This document shows, piece by piece, positions 45,853 to 55,315 of a DNA stretch of 64,000 nt (positions within the stretch are counted from its first letter, which is position 1; every line of letters begins with the position of its first letter). The notes beneath the pieces are model-generated. The model saw only the letters and a program-made list of their open reading frames with translations. It was not told the origin of the DNA and did not search any database. The stretch lies in NCBI GenBank assembly GCA_026418295.1, contig JAOABP010000003.1, positions 124,001 through 188,000 on the forward strand, written 5' to 3'. This DNA is from Caldifarciminota bacterium (GTDB lineage: Bacteria; Hydrothermota; Tepidihabitantia; Tepidihabitantales; Tepidihabitantaceae). The position numbers were made by a program, and so were the translations under genes.

Positions 45853-46611
45853 ATGTCCGGACATTCGAAATGGGCAACAATTAAGCACAAGAAAAGTAAG
45901 CTGGACGCAGCGCGGGGAAGAGCATTCTCCAAGCTCATCCGTGAAATCACTACCGCTGCCCGGATGGGAGGCGGTGATATTGAAGCCAATCCCAGACTGC
46001 GCACCGCTGTTGAGGCGGCACGGGCGATCAATATGCCGGCGGAAAACATTGAACGGGCAATCAAGCGCGGAACCGGCGAACTGCCCGGAGTTTTTTATGA
46101 AGAGGTTTTTTATGAGGGTTATGCACCGGGCGGAGTTGCCCTGTTGGTGCGTGCCCTGACCGACAATAAGAACCGGACCACTGCTGAAGTGCGCCATGTG
46201 TTTGACAAATACGGCGGCTCCATGGGCGCAGCGGGCTGTGTTGCTTGGCAGTTCAAACCCAAGGGAATTATTGTAATTGACCGCTCAAAAACCGACGAGG
46301 ATACGGTACTGAGCGCAGCAATGGAGGCGGGCGCTGACGATGTCCAGAGCGACGCCACAAACTTTACCGTAATCACACCGGTAGAGAGTTTTGAGGCGGT
46401 AAAGCGCCAGCTGAAGTCGGCGGGAGTGGAATGGGATCGGGCTGAGCTCACCCAGATTGCGACGAACACCGTGCCGGTCTCGGAGTCGGACGCACCCAAG
46501 GTGCTGAAACTGATTGAGATGCTGGAGGAGCTGGAAGAAGTCCAGCAGGTTTATGCCAACTTCGATATCCCGGACGAGGTGCTCGAAAAGCTCAGCTCGT
46601 CCGGAACCTGA
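45853..46611 (+). CDS. yebC: YebC/PmpR-family regulator (TACO1-like)
   Basis: A 252-residue protein starting MSGHSKWATIKHKKSKLDAA and RGRAFSKLIREITTAAR, the invariant YebC beginning, with NKNRTTAEVRHVFDKYGGS and GCVAWQFKPKG in the middle. Family members act as transcription factors or as translation factors at polyproline stretches. It heads a cluster with ruvC-ruvA-ruvB, a common bacterial gene order. AGGAGG stands seven bases before the ATG. Confidence 0.96.
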   Translation: MSGHSKWATIKHKKSKLDAARGRAFSKLIREITTAARMGGGDIEANPRLRTAVEAARAINMPAENIERAIKRGTGELPGVFYEEVFYEGYAPGGVALLVRALTDNKNRTTAEVRHVFDKYGGSMGAAGCVAWQFKPKGIIVIDRSKTDEDTVLSAAMEAGADDVQSDATNFTVITPVESFEAVKRQLKSAGVEWDRAELTQIATNTVPVSESDAPKVLKLIEMLEELEEVQQVYANFDIPDEVLEKLSSSGT

Positions 46612-47086
46612 ACCAATCCAGGGCAGAATCCTCGGTATTGACCCGGGTCTGAGTGCCACCGGTTTTGGAATTATTGACCCGGATGGCGTAATCGTTGCCC
46701 AGGGGGTAATTACAACTTCACCCCAAGACACCATTGCCACCCGGCTGCTGGTGCTCAATCAGACAATCTCTCGGATTATCCACAGATATCAGCCGGTCTG
46801 CTGTGCGATTGAAACCCTTTTTTTTAAAGGAGGCGGGGCACGCAGTGTCATTCTCTCCGCCCAGTCCCGTGGTGCCATCCTGACCGCCCTGGCAAAAAAC
46901 CGGATCCCGGTTTATGAACTGACCCCGGCAACGATCAAACTGGCAGTTACCGGTTCAGGTCGGGCATCCAAAAGCCAGTTGAATTATATGATCCGGAAAC
47001 TGCTCCGGACTAACGGCCGACTGCCTGAACACGCCGCCGATGCCCTCGCAGTCGCCTGGTGCCTGAAATCCAGACTTGGTCGATGA
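46553..47086 (+). CDS. ruvC: RuvC Holliday junction resolvase
   Basis: RNase H-fold endonuclease: ILGIDPGLSATGFGIID with the first catalytic Asp, CAIETLFFKGGGARSVI with the Glu, then TPATIKLAVTGSGRASKSQ and LPEHAADALAVAWC with the last acidic pair. It cuts Holliday junctions moved by RuvAB. The start is uncertain. The ATG at 46553 lies 59 bases inside yebC and adds about 25 atypical residues. No ATG, GTG or TTG lies nearer to ILGIDPG; an ATC at 46628 behind CAGGGC would give the usual N-terminus. The stop overlaps the ruvA ATG (ATGA). Confidence 0.9.
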   Translation: MPTSISRTRCSKSSARPEPEPIQGRILGIDPGLSATGFGIIDPDGVIVAQGVITTSPQDTIATRLLVLNQTISRIIHRYQPVCCAIETLFFKGGGARSVILSAQSRGAILTALAKNRIPVYELTPATIKLAVTGSGRASKSQLNYMIRKLLRTNGRLPEHAADALAVAWCLKSRLGR

Positions 47087-47655
47087 TCAGCCGGCTCAAG
47101 GGGATAATCGCAATCAAACAGCCCACCATGATTGTTCTTGATGTTAACGGTATCGGCTTTGAACTCCATGTTCCGCTTTCCACCTCCAGCCGGCTGCCGA
47201 ACCAGGGGGCATATGCACAGCTGTTTGTGTTTATGGATGTTACTCGCGCCGGCATTGAACTTTTTGGATTTGATACGGAGGAACAACTTGCGGTATTTCG
47301 TCAGCTCACCTCAGTGAAAGGGGTCGGACCCAAAGCAGCACTAAATCTGCTTTCCCGTTTTGAGCCGGCTGAAATCCTGGCTGCAATCCGCCGCCAGGAC
47401 ATCCAGCTGCTGCGCTCAGTTCCGGGAATTGGTGAAAAAAAGGCTTCAGAACTAATTATGAAACTGTCCAGCTCTCGACCCGAGACACCTGAACAGCACC
47501 AGCTGACACCAGATGTCTTTGAGCAGGCGGTCAATGCGCTTGAATCTCTGGGGTTGAAACGGAAGGAGGCGCTGCAGCGGTTGAAACGGCTCCATATCAC
47601 CCCTGAAACCACCTTGCCCGAACTGTTAAAACAGGCGCTTGCCCACCAAGATTGA
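47083..47655 (+). CDS. ruvA: RuvA Holliday junction-binding subunit
   Basis: A 190-residue protein: N-terminal OB fold ([20 protein letters not shown]), two helix-hairpin-helix motifs ([16 protein letters not shown] and [17 protein letters not shown]) and a C-terminal helical domain ([20 protein letters not shown]) that binds RuvB. It forms tetramers on four-way junctions. The start overlaps the ruvC stop, and ruvB begins one base after its stop. Confidence 0.96.
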   Translation: MISRLKGIIAIKQPTMIVLDVNGIGFELHVPLSTSSRLPNQGAYAQLFVFMDVTRAGIELFGFDTEEQLAVFRQLTSVKGVGPKAALNLLSRFEPAEILAAIRRQDIQLLRSVPGIGEKKASELIMKLSSSRPETPEQHQLTPDVFEQAVNALESLGLKRKEALQRLKRLHITPETTLPELLKQALAHQD

Positions 47656-47656
47656 T

Positions 47657-48688
47657 ATGCGTCATCAAGGTCTCGAACGCATCTCCTCTCCCCGGCGGCT
47701 GAACGGCGAGGAATGCCTGGATGAAACCCTCAGACCCAGGTTTCTTGATGAGTTTATTGGCCAGACAAAGATCAAGGATAACCTCCGGGTCTTTATTGAG
47801 GCGGCAAAAATGCGTTCCGAACCGCTGGAGCATGTTCTCCTGTCCGGCCCGCCCGGTCTGGGGAAAACGACGCTTGCCCACATCTTGGCAAATGAAATGG
47901 GCGGTCAGATCCGCTGCTCTGCCGGTCCGATTCTTGAACGTCCAGCTGACCTGGCGGGCATTCTGACCTGCCTGAACCGGGGGGATGTATTCTTTATTGA
48001 CGAAATCCACCGGACTAACAAAGCGGTTGAGGAGTTCCTCTACCCGGCACTGGAGGAGTTTGCAATTGATGTTCTTCTGGATAAAGGTCCGGGCGCCCGG
48101 TCCGAACGCATTGATTTGTCGCCATTTACGCTGGTGGGTGCCACCACCCGCACCGGACTGCTGACCGCACCGCTCCGTTCCCGCTTTGGCATCATCTTGC
48201 GGCTGGACTATTATCCACCTGAGGAGCTTTACCAGATTATCCGGCGGAGTGCCCGGATTTTGAAAATTGAAATCGATGAGGACGGTGCATGGGAAATTGC
48301 CAACCGCGCCCGCGGCACACCGCGGATTGCCAACAGACTCCTGCGCCGGGTCCGGGACTTTGCTCAGGTGAAAGGCAAAGAACTGATAGACCGGGAGATC
48401 GCCCGCTATGCATTGGAACAGCTGGATGTTGATCACCGTGGCTTGGATGAAATGGACAAAAGGCTTCTTTTGACAATAATCGAGAAGTTCGATGGCGGAC
48501 CGGTAGGTATCGGCTCACTCGCAGTTGCAGTAAGCGAAGACCCGGGCACAATCGAGGAGGTCTATGAGCCTTACCTGGTGCAGCAGGGGTTTATTCAGCG
48601 CACACCCAGAGGCAGAATTGCGACAAAACTTGCCTATCAACATCTGAATCGCACACCGCCAAAACCGGAACAACCCCACCTCCTTTAG
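47657..48688 (+). CDS. ruvB: RuvB branch-migration ATPase
   Basis: A 343-residue AAA+ motor: [18 protein letters not shown], Walker A in [16 protein letters not shown], Walker B in VFFIDEIHR, sensor 1 in [21 protein letters not shown], sensor 2 around [21 protein letters not shown], and the C-terminal winged helix ending in [20 protein letters not shown]. It drives branch migration with RuvA. The ATG at 47657 is one base after the ruvA stop; an in-frame TTG 18 bases earlier is less likely. Confidence 0.97.
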   Translation: MRHQGLERISSPRRLNGEECLDETLRPRFLDEFIGQTKIKDNLRVFIEAAKMRSEPLEHVLLSGPPGLGKTTLAHILANEMGGQIRCSAGPILERPADLAGILTCLNRGDVFFIDEIHRTNKAVEEFLYPALEEFAIDVLLDKGPGARSERIDLSPFTLVGATTRTGLLTAPLRSRFGIILRLDYYPPEELYQIIRRSARILKIEIDEDGAWEIANRARGTPRIANRLLRRVRDFAQVKGKELIDREIARYALEQLDVDHRGLDEMDKRLLLTIIEKFDGGPVGIGSLAVAVSEDPGTIEEVYEPYLVQQGFIQRTPRGRIATKLAYQHLNRTPPKPEQPHLL

Positions 48689-48743
48689 CCGACTCTGTAA
48701 TTAAATAATTTAAAATCAATAAGTTATAATGACGGCGAATTTC

Positions 48744-48772
48744 TTGACATACATGCCTGCTGCCGGGATAAT
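48744..48772 (+). promoter_or_regulatory. Promoter of the 3D-domain lipoprotein gene
   Basis: TTGACA (48744-48749), 17 bp, GATAAT (48767-48772), ten bases before the ATG at 48783; no ribosome binding site is visible in this short stretch. Confidence 0.65.
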
Positions 48773-48782
48773 TAATAACTGA

Positions 48783-49427
48783 ATGAAAATGTCCAAGTGG
48801 TTTGTTTTTACTGTTTTTTTATTCTCCGGGTGTCTGGGCCCTCAGGTAAACACTGCCCCGGTATCCGGAACCTGGCGGCCGCCACCAGCATGGTTGTATT
48901 CTGGAATTGAAGGGAAAACAGGCACAGCCCGCTATCTGGGCAGGTTCAAAGTTACTTATTACTGGGTAGTTGAAGAGTCGGACTATCCCAAGAGCCGGTC
49001 CACACCGCTTTACACCATTGATGGAAAACTGCTGGGCAGATTTTCCTCGGCGTTTGTCAAAGATTTTAAAACCGAGTCTGCTGCCCGGCTCCGGGATGGG
49101 AGGTGTATCAGCTATCTCAAAGGCTCGGGCCGGGTTAAAGTTGTTGACCGCTTTCTTGGCCATGGCGGATTTACACTGACGGAGCTGAAATCTATTGCAG
49201 TTGATCCCGAAATCATACCTCTGGGTTCAAAACTGTATATTCCACAATTTGAAGGGGTTAGTGTTAACGGCCGGCAGTTAAACGGCGTGTTTTATGCCCA
49301 CGACATTGGCGGTGCGGTCAAAGGCAAACATATTGATGTGTTTATCGGGAAAAGGGAGTATATGAATTTTTTAAGCTCAGCGGGGGTTAAAAGTTCCGGT
49401 TTTGTCGACATCTACCTCCTTGAGTAA
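48783..49427 (+). CDS. 3D-domain lipoprotein, MltA-like murein hydrolase candidate
   Basis: A 214-residue lipoprotein: signal KWFVFTVFLFSGC with the lipobox Cys, and a C-terminal 3D domain with IPLGSKLYIPQFEGV, GVFYAHDIGGAVKGKHIDVF, where the three conserved Asp residues give the name. This is the double-psi beta-barrel half found in MltA lytic transglycosylases and spore/resuscitation hydrolases. It probably cleaves or binds peptidoglycan. Its last 51 bases overlap, tail to tail, the convergent NodB-type gene. Confidence 0.85.
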   Translation: MKMSKWFVFTVFLFSGCLGPQVNTAPVSGTWRPPPAWLYSGIEGKTGTARYLGRFKVTYYWVVEESDYPKSRSTPLYTIDGKLLGRFSSAFVKDFKTESAARLRDGRCISYLKGSGRVKVVDRFLGHGGFTLTELKSIAVDPEIIPLGSKLYIPQFEGVSVNGRQLNGVFYAHDIGGAVKGKHIDVFIGKREYMNFLSSAGVKSSGFVDIYLLE

Positions 49428-50216
49428 AACTGAATCAGATTCCAAGATAAGTCCGGAGGCATTACGCTCACTCAGCATCAGCGCCACCACCCCCTGCCGC
49501 CATTCATAATAAAGTTCAGCCAGGGTTCTCGTCTGAATCCTGTTTTCCGCCATCCACGCCAGCAGGTCAGCAAAACTATCCACCGGCCATTCAGTGAACA
49601 ATCTGGGCTTGGGGACAACACGGTGCAGGAGTAGAACCGCAACCGGGTTGTTCCGAATGTGGTTTTTTACCGCACCCAGTGCGGTCCCGCGCCGCAGCTC
49701 AAACTCAGGAATCCGGTAAGGGTCCACCCAGAAGTTGATCACCCCGGGACGAACCGCTCTTGCCAGTCGGTAGCCGGCCCGACGCACCATTCGCACCGTC
49801 CGAAGGTCCATGTCACCATATGGATAAACAAATGTAATCACCGGCACGCCAAAAAGTGACTCAAGAACCTCTTTTGAGCGATAAATTTCCCTCCAGGCAC
49901 TGACGCTGTCCAGCCGGGTCAGCCAGGGGTGAGAAAGGGTGTGGCTGGCAATTTCAATTCCCGCTGAATCAAGCATCTCCCGGACCTGCTGATAACTCAG
50001 AAATGTCGCCGGATTGCCATACCGTCCTCCGGGACCGGCAAGGTAATCTGTGATCAGCCCGATGGTGGCGGTCATTTTATGTTTTCTGAGCAGGGGATAG
50101 ACATAATCATAAACCGAACGATAACCATCATCAATAGTAAAAACGACGATATGCCGGCTCAGATCCGGCTCCCCACTCGAGAGGCTCAACAATAGAGAAA
50201 AGAGCAGCAATGGCAT
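49377..50216 (-). CDS. Exported NodB-type polysaccharide deacetylase
   Basis: A 279-residue protein: short signal peptide (PLLLFSLLLSLSSGE) and the NodB domain with motif 1 VVFTIDDGYRS, motif 2 IASHTLSHPWLT (the zinc His pair) and motif 3 FVYPYGDMDLRTV. It removes acetyl groups from peptidoglycan or another cell-surface polysaccharide. The ~50-residue C-terminal tail is atypical, and its final part is encoded opposite the end of the 3D lipoprotein gene. The two genes converge and may both act on the cell wall. Confidence 0.87.
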   Translation of the reverse strand: MPLLLFSLLLSLSSGEPDLSRHIVVFTIDDGYRSVYDYVYPLLRKHKMTATIGLITDYLAGPGGRYGNPATFLSYQQVREMLDSAGIEIASHTLSHPWLTRLDSVSAWREIYRSKEVLESLFGVPVITFVYPYGDMDLRTVRMVRRAGYRLARAVRPGVINFWVDPYRIPEFELRRGTALGAVKNHIRNNPVAVLLLHRVVPKPRLFTEWPVDSFADLLAWMAENRIQTRTLAELYYEWRQGVVALMLSERNASGLILESDSVLLKEVDVDKTGTFNPR

Positions 50217-50279
50217 CTTACAGTTTAGACATCGTAACCTGTTCGCAGCGGTCCATATAAAATGTGACCCTGCTCATTG

Positions 50280-50307
50280 ATAATACACCAACCTGCTCTC
50301 CTGTCAA
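50280..50307 (-). promoter_or_regulatory. Promoter of the deacetylase gene
   Basis: Minus strand TTGACA (50307-50302), 16 bp, TATTAT (50285-50280), about 65 bases before the ATG at 50216. Confidence 0.6.
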
Positions 50308-50622
50308 AAATGTAAGCCCGGATCCCCAGGGACTTGCATGGACGTTTTAGCATTAAGTTATTATTTATCCGAACATTGTGCCAATAAATCAAAAGGACCT
50401 TCCTCTTCCCCCCGGGCAGTTCCGGTAACCATACCCACTATCCACCGGCCAGCTCTGTTCACAATACATCATTTTAGAGCCCTTTTTCCCGGTCCTCATG
50501 TCGGTTATAACTACCGGCTCTTCCCATAACTCTCCGAACCGTCACCCTTTCGGGCTACTGCGGGGGTTAAACCTGATATTGCATATTTTGACAGTCTGCC
50601 GATAATTGGCACACTATAAATC
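50308..50622. other. Intergenic region upstream of nadE
   Basis: No credible gene is seen here. Near its right end two overlapping promoter-like pairs point towards nadE: TTGCAT then GATAAT 16 bp later, and an isolated TTGACA just downstream of that -35. The rest shows no repeats or stable hairpins that I can support. Confidence 0.4.
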
Positions 50623-52272
50623 ATGCGGGTTGCAATCGCCCAGTTGAACCCGGTAGTGGGTGACATCGCCGGCAATATCCGCCAGCTGGAGACAGCACTC
50701 AAGCAGGCCTGCAGTCAGCAGGCGGATCTGTTAGTCCTGCCTGAACTCTTCATCACCGGATATCCGCCCAAGGATCTGCTGGAGTTGCCCTGGTTTGTCC
50801 AGAAGGCGGAACTGGCACTTAAAGATGTCGCCCGGCTTTCGCATCATTACAGGTGTGCGATTCTGGTCGGCGGAGTCATCAGAAGTCAGCGCTCGACCGG
50901 CAGAGGAATTTACAACTGTGCCCTCGGCTTTCATCAGGGAGAACAGGTCTTCTGCCAGCCCAAACTCCTGCTCCCGTTCTATGACGTGTTTGATGAAACG
51001 CGGTACTTTGATCCAGGTTCGGAGGTTGCGCTCTGGAATTTTGGTGACGAACGGCTGGGAATCTCCATCTGCGAGGATGCCTGGAACCTGCCCCAGCTTC
51101 AGCCCAAGTACCGCTACCAGCTGGACCCTGTTGCTGAACAGGCCCGACTGGGTGCAACCCTGCTGCTCAATATTGCCGCCTCACCCTTCTGGCTGGGCAA
51201 ACCGGCACTTCGTCTGGCAATGCTCAAGCACCACTGCACACGCCACCACCTGCCGTTTATCTTTGTCAATCAGGTTGGAGCCAATGATGAACTGATCTTT
51301 GACGGTAACAGCCTTATTGTAGATGCCGACGGCAACATCAGAGCAAATCTCAAGCCGTTTCAGGAACAGATCTTCATCTTTGATACCCGCGCTCTGCCGC
51401 CAGCTCGACCTGCAGCAGCAGACAAGGCGGAGGATTTGGAATCGGTATATCAGGCGCTTGTCCTGGGTATTCGTGACTACTTCCGGAAGTGCGGATTTCA
51501 AAAGGCGGTAATCGGTCTGTCCGGCGGTATTGACTCGGCGGTTACCGCCTGCCTTGCAGTTGCGGCGCTCGGTCCGGAAAATGTCCTCGGCGTAACCATG
51601 CCTTCCGAGTTTTCCTCGCAAGGCAGTGTAGATGACTCCCGACTTCTTGCCGCAAACCTCGGGATTGAACTTCTCACCATCCCCATCACACCACTCTTCC
51701 GTCAGTTTCTCACATGCCTGAAACCGGTATTCGGCGACCGCCCTTGGGATGAAACCGAAGAAAACATTCAGGCACGGCTGCGGGGTAACATCCTGATGGC
51801 ACTTGCCAACAAGTTTAATGCGCTTGTCCTTGCCACTGGTAACAAGAGCGAACTGGCGGTCGGTTATTGTACTCTATATGGTGACCTCAGCGGCAGCCTG
51901 GCAGTAATCGGGGATCTCCCGAAGACCATGGTCTATAAACTTGCCCGCCATATCAACCGGTCTCAAGAAATTATTCCCCAAGCGATCATTACGAAAATCC
52001 CCTCGGCAGAACTCCGGCCCAATCAGAAGGATGAAGACACTCTGCCTCCTTACCCCTTACTTGACCAGATTCTGGAACTCCATATTGAAGCCGGGCAGTC
52101 AGCCGATGAAATTATCGCTCAGGGTCTGCCACCAGAAACGGTCCGCTGGGTTGTTCGTCAGGTTGCCAGAATGGAATACAAGCGCCGACAGGCGCCGCTG
52201 GTACTTCGGGTCACCAGCCGGGCCTTCGGTACTGGCCGGCGATTCCCGATTGCTGCCCGCTATCAGGACTGA
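50623..52272 (+). CDS. nadE: Glutamine-dependent NAD+ synthetase
   Basis: A 549-residue two-domain enzyme. The N-terminal amidase (CN-hydrolase) domain has the Glu in LPELFITGYPPKD, the Lys in CQPKLLLPFYDVFDE and the Cys in LGISICEDAW. The C-terminal synthetase has the pyrophosphate loop VIGLSGGIDSAVTACL (near residue 298), GVTMPSEFSSQGS and ATGNKSELAVGYCTLYGDLSG. It amidates deamido-NAD using ammonia channelled from glutamine. The ATG at 50623 gives the usual MRVAIAQLNPVVGD start. Confidence 0.96.
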   Translation: MRVAIAQLNPVVGDIAGNIRQLETALKQACSQQADLLVLPELFITGYPPKDLLELPWFVQKAELALKDVARLSHHYRCAILVGGVIRSQRSTGRGIYNCALGFHQGEQVFCQPKLLLPFYDVFDETRYFDPGSEVALWNFGDERLGISICEDAWNLPQLQPKYRYQLDPVAEQARLGATLLLNIAASPFWLGKPALRLAMLKHHCTRHHLPFIFVNQVGANDELIFDGNSLIVDADGNIRANLKPFQEQIFIFDTRALPPARPAAADKAEDLESVYQALVLGIRDYFRKCGFQKAVIGLSGGIDSAVTACLAVAALGPENVLGVTMPSEFSSQGSVDDSRLLAANLGIELLTIPITPLFRQFLTCLKPVFGDRPWDETEENIQARLRGNILMALANKFNALVLATGNKSELAVGYCTLYGDLSGSLAVIGDLPKTMVYKLARHINRSQEIIPQAIITKIPSAELRPNQKDEDTLPPYPLLDQILELHIEAGQSADEIIAQGLPPETVRWVVRQVARMEYKRRQAPLVLRVTSRAFGTGRRFPIAARYQD

Positions 52273-52294
52273 AATTCCCAGTTTTCCGGACTTC

Positions 52295-54268
52295 TCATTC
52301 CAGCCGGGCCTTCAGCTCCTGCAGCTCCCGGAGACCCGGCATCAGCCGTAACGCCTGCCGTACATAAACCAGCGCCTCCGCTCTGTTACCGCGATTGATC
52401 ATCAGTACCGCCAAATTGTAAAGCGCAGGCACGCAGTCCGGGTCCAGTTCCAGCGCCCGGCGGTAGTAAAGTTCAGCCGGCGCCGTGTCTCCCAGTGCCA
52501 CCAGCAGACTGCCCAGGCGATTGACCAGCAGCGCCCGGCTTTTGGCTGTGAGTGTACTCGTGTCCGCCGACTGTAAACTGTAAAGCCCGTTGATTACCAG
52601 ACGCGCGCTGTCACGCCATGACGGTTCAACCGCCAGGAGCCGGTTAAACAGTCTGCCCGCCTCCGGCGTCCTGCCCCCAATTCCGGCAGCAAGCGCCTGA
52701 CCCAGCAGCGATGGCGCCAGAGTGGAATCAATTGCCAGTGCCTGCTCGAACCGCACGCGGGCGCTGTCAAATCTTCCGGCAAAGAGATATCCGTAGCCGA
52801 AGTTGTTATGCACCCGGGCAGAACCGGGTTCCAGTTCTTCGGCAAGACGCAAATGATGAAACATCCGGCGCAGGTCACCCTTTCGCGCATAAAGCCCGGC
52901 GATGTTTATATGTGCTTCAACCAGCCCCTGATCCAGAATGATCGCCCGGTTCAGCAGCCGGATTGCGGAATCGGGATTTGACGGACTCAGCACCCGCGCC
53001 AGTCCCATGTAGGCGCTCGGGGCTCCTGGTGCCTCCCGGACCATCACTGAAAACAGACTGAGCTCATTTTCCCAGACCGGCATTCGCCGAAAACTGTCAT
53101 ATCCGAACAGCACGGCGGTCAGCATCAGCAGCACTCCCGCAGCCTGCCGGGTGCGGTTGAGCGACCAGAGCAGCCGGGAGAGAATCACAATCACCAGTCC
53201 AACCAGACCTGCGGAGGCGGGATATAGGAGCCTTTCTGCTGCCTGTGGTCCGAGCGGAATGATATTGCTTACTGGCAGGAGAAGTAGAAATGTCCAGGCA
53301 TAATTCCAGAGCGCCAGCCGGAATCTCGGTCTGAGCGCCGCCAGTGGTACCGAAAAAAGAAATATCAGTGCATAAAGGAAATAAGACTGGGGTTTCAGAA
53401 ATGCGGGGTTTATCGGAATTTTCGCATGGTGATCAAACGGCCAGAAGAACATCCGAATGTAATAGCCGAAGGTATTGATCGCGTTAGTAAGATCGACCGG
53501 GAAAAAGCCGGCTGGCATCGGTAGTGCTTGACGGAATACAATCCACCGCATGACCAGATATGCCGCTGCCGCGAGAAAAACACCCAGTACCATCAGATAA
53601 AACCCACGCAGTGGCCGCACCTGAATGAGAAGCGGCGTCAACAGCACCAGCACCGGAAACATGATTCCGGTCTCCTTGCTTAACACCCCGAAAAGAAAAA
53701 GCGGCGGCACCAGCCACCACCAGCGCCGGTCCCGCTTCCGGAACGAACGCAGAAGGGCAAAGCCGGCACCCGCAATAAATACGGTCAGCAGCAGATCGGT
53801 TCTGCCGGAAATAAAGGCGATCGACTCCACATGAGCCGGATGAGTTGCGAACAGCAACCCGGCAATACCGGCCCAGACTCCGGAATGCAGCAGTTCCCAA
53901 ACGATCAGCGCAACAAGCACGGTTGATATTGCTGCCAGGACTACATTTACCAGATGAAAATATGCCGGGTTCAGACCGGCAAACTTCAGGTCCAGCCAGA
54001 AACTGAGTGTGGTCAGTGGGCGGTAATAAACCAGATGCCGGTTCCACTCCGCCACCTCGGTTCCGCTCCAGAAGGGCCGGGTGAAAATTCCCCAGGGTCC
54101 GGCTTTGGTCAACAGGCGGTTCTCGACAATCAGCAGCCGGTCGTCCCAGACAAACTGATATTTCAGGGTCTGGAGATACAGTACCACCTGAATCATCGCC
54201 AGTGCTGCCAGAATCAGGGTCAGCCCGGACCGGGTGCGGAGTCGCTCAGCAATCTGTTGACCGTTCAT
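52295..54268 (-). CDS. TMTC-like GT-C membrane protein with C-terminal TPR repeats
   Basis: A 657-residue protein. The N-terminal half has about ten membrane helices with FVWDDRLLI in the first external loop (GT-C acidic motif), YRPLTTLSFWLDL and ATHPAHVESIAFISGRTDL, as in the TMTC/DUF1736 O-mannosyltransferase-like family. The C-terminal half has about six TPR units (SAYMGLARVLSPSNPDSAI, ARVHNNFGYGYLFAGRFDSA, VPALYNLAVLMINRGNRAEA). It probably transfers a lipid-linked sugar to an exported protein. The ATG at 54268 was chosen; an extension of 12 residues is possible. It is divergent from the lipoprotein gene. Confidence 0.82.
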   Translation of the reverse strand: MNGQQIAERLRTRSGLTLILAALAMIQVVLYLQTLKYQFVWDDRLLIVENRLLTKAGPWGIFTRPFWSGTEVAEWNRHLVYYRPLTTLSFWLDLKFAGLNPAYFHLVNVVLAAISTVLVALIVWELLHSGVWAGIAGLLFATHPAHVESIAFISGRTDLLLTVFIAGAGFALLRSFRKRDRRWWWLVPPLFLFGVLSKETGIMFPVLVLLTPLLIQVRPLRGFYLMVLGVFLAAAAYLVMRWIVFRQALPMPAGFFPVDLTNAINTFGYYIRMFFWPFDHHAKIPINPAFLKPQSYFLYALIFLFSVPLAALRPRFRLALWNYAWTFLLLLPVSNIIPLGPQAAERLLYPASAGLVGLVIVILSRLLWSLNRTRQAAGVLLMLTAVLFGYDSFRRMPVWENELSLFSVMVREAPGAPSAYMGLARVLSPSNPDSAIRLLNRAIILDQGLVEAHINIAGLYARKGDLRRMFHHLRLAEELEPGSARVHNNFGYGYLFAGRFDSARVRFEQALAIDSTLAPSLLGQALAAGIGGRTPEAGRLFNRLLAVEPSWRDSARLVINGLYSLQSADTSTLTAKSRALLVNRLGSLLVALGDTAPAELYYRRALELDPDCVPALYNLAVLMINRGNRAEALVYVRQALRLMPGLRELQELKARLE

Positions 54269-54328
54269 TAATTCAAAGTTTCTAAAACCTGCGCACTCTG
54301 TCAACTAAAATAAATGCAGGTCTTGCTT

Positions 54329-54356
54329 TTGACAACCGCCCACTGCCGGATATAAT
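54329..54356 (+). promoter_or_regulatory. Leaderless promoter of the lipoprotein gene
   Basis: TTGACA (54329-54334), 16 bp, TATAAT (54351-54356): both boxes match consensus perfectly. Exactly six bases later stands ATC (54363-54365), where the sister promoters have ATG. Confidence 0.8.
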
Positions 54357-54362
54357 AGCCAT

Positions 54363-55148
54363 ATCAGGCGACTGAATCTGGCACTGATCCCTCTGATTCT
54401 GCTCATCTCCTGTCTTTGCCGCCAGGCAGGCAGAACAGTTCTTCAACCCATTGCCCGGTTCGCACCACCACCGGTGGTTGATGGCGAAACTGTCGTTTAC
54501 GAATGGATCAACCTGAGAGGCAACTCCGAGCCTTTAGGTACCCGGCTGATGAAAGTCAGCCGGGTAAACCTCGAAATCCCGTGCTTCCGGCTTTATACCG
54601 TCGACCGATTTCCTGCTCCAGATTCCCGACTGGCAAACCGCTACCGGACCGAATCGACTGTAGTCACCTTCAACCGTGCAGACCTCACACCTCTCAGCTC
54701 GCTCATCTATCCGGCAGAAAATGATACCCTGCTGTTTATTACCACGCTCTACCAGGAGCGAAACGCCCGGATCATCACTCGTACTTCTGACGGCGACATT
54801 GAAAACCGTCTGCCCACCGGTGCCCTGACCTATGATTTCTTCCAGCTGCCGTTCCTCTGCCGGAGCTTAAAAATCATCAGCACTGAAATACCGCTCCACA
54901 TTCTCGTGATCACTCCGTTAACTGTTCCTCCGGGCGGGATGTCAACTATTGCTGAGCTGAGTTTTGCTGGCACTGATACTGTAGGCATTCCCGCCGGCTC
55001 ATTCGAATGTGAGAAAATCCTGGTCCACCAGCCATACCTTGACGAAATTTACTGGATTGAAAAAACCGGCGCCCGGAGAATTATACTTTACAAGAACCTG
55101 ACAACCGGCAGGGGCCTGAGGCTGACCACCTCCACTGTCAACCCTTAA
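54363..55148 (+). CDS. Lipoprotein of unknown function, apparently starting at ATC
   Basis: From ATC at 54363 the frame reads (M)RRLNLALIPLILLISC, a textbook lipoprotein signal with two Arg, a hydrophobic core and the lipobox LISC, followed by ~245 residues of beta-rich sequence with IARFAPPPVVDGETVVYEW, then AGSFECEKILVHQPYLDEIYWIEKTG near the end, which resembles DUF3108-like periplasmic proteins. The first conventional start in the frame (GTG at 54474) would remove the signal peptide. The -10 box sits exactly six bases before the ATC, as before ATG starts elsewhere here. The function is not known. Confidence 0.7.
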   Translation: MRRLNLALIPLILLISCLCRQAGRTVLQPIARFAPPPVVDGETVVYEWINLRGNSEPLGTRLMKVSRVNLEIPCFRLYTVDRFPAPDSRLANRYRTESTVVTFNRADLTPLSSLIYPAENDTLLFITTLYQERNARIITRTSDGDIENRLPTGALTYDFFQLPFLCRSLKIISTEIPLHILVITPLTVPPGGMSTIAELSFAGTDTVGIPAGSFECEKILVHQPYLDEIYWIEKTGARRIILYKNLTTGRGLRLTTSTVNP

Positions 55149-55315
55149 CAGCGGTCGCATCGCCAACAGATTGAAAAACAAACACTTACAGCGCTAACCC
55201 TTAACCGGATTTAAAAATGTCGCATTAGTGCAGAATTTGACTTAACTCTGTAACATATTGACAATTAGTAACTTGTGTGTAAACTTCTGCGTTGGCATGC
55301 AGGGTGCTATATAAT

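Noticed and set aside
50338-50529. A 63-codon frame upstream of nadE
   Set aside because: No ribosome binding site, atypical composition, and it overlaps a promoter-rich spacer.
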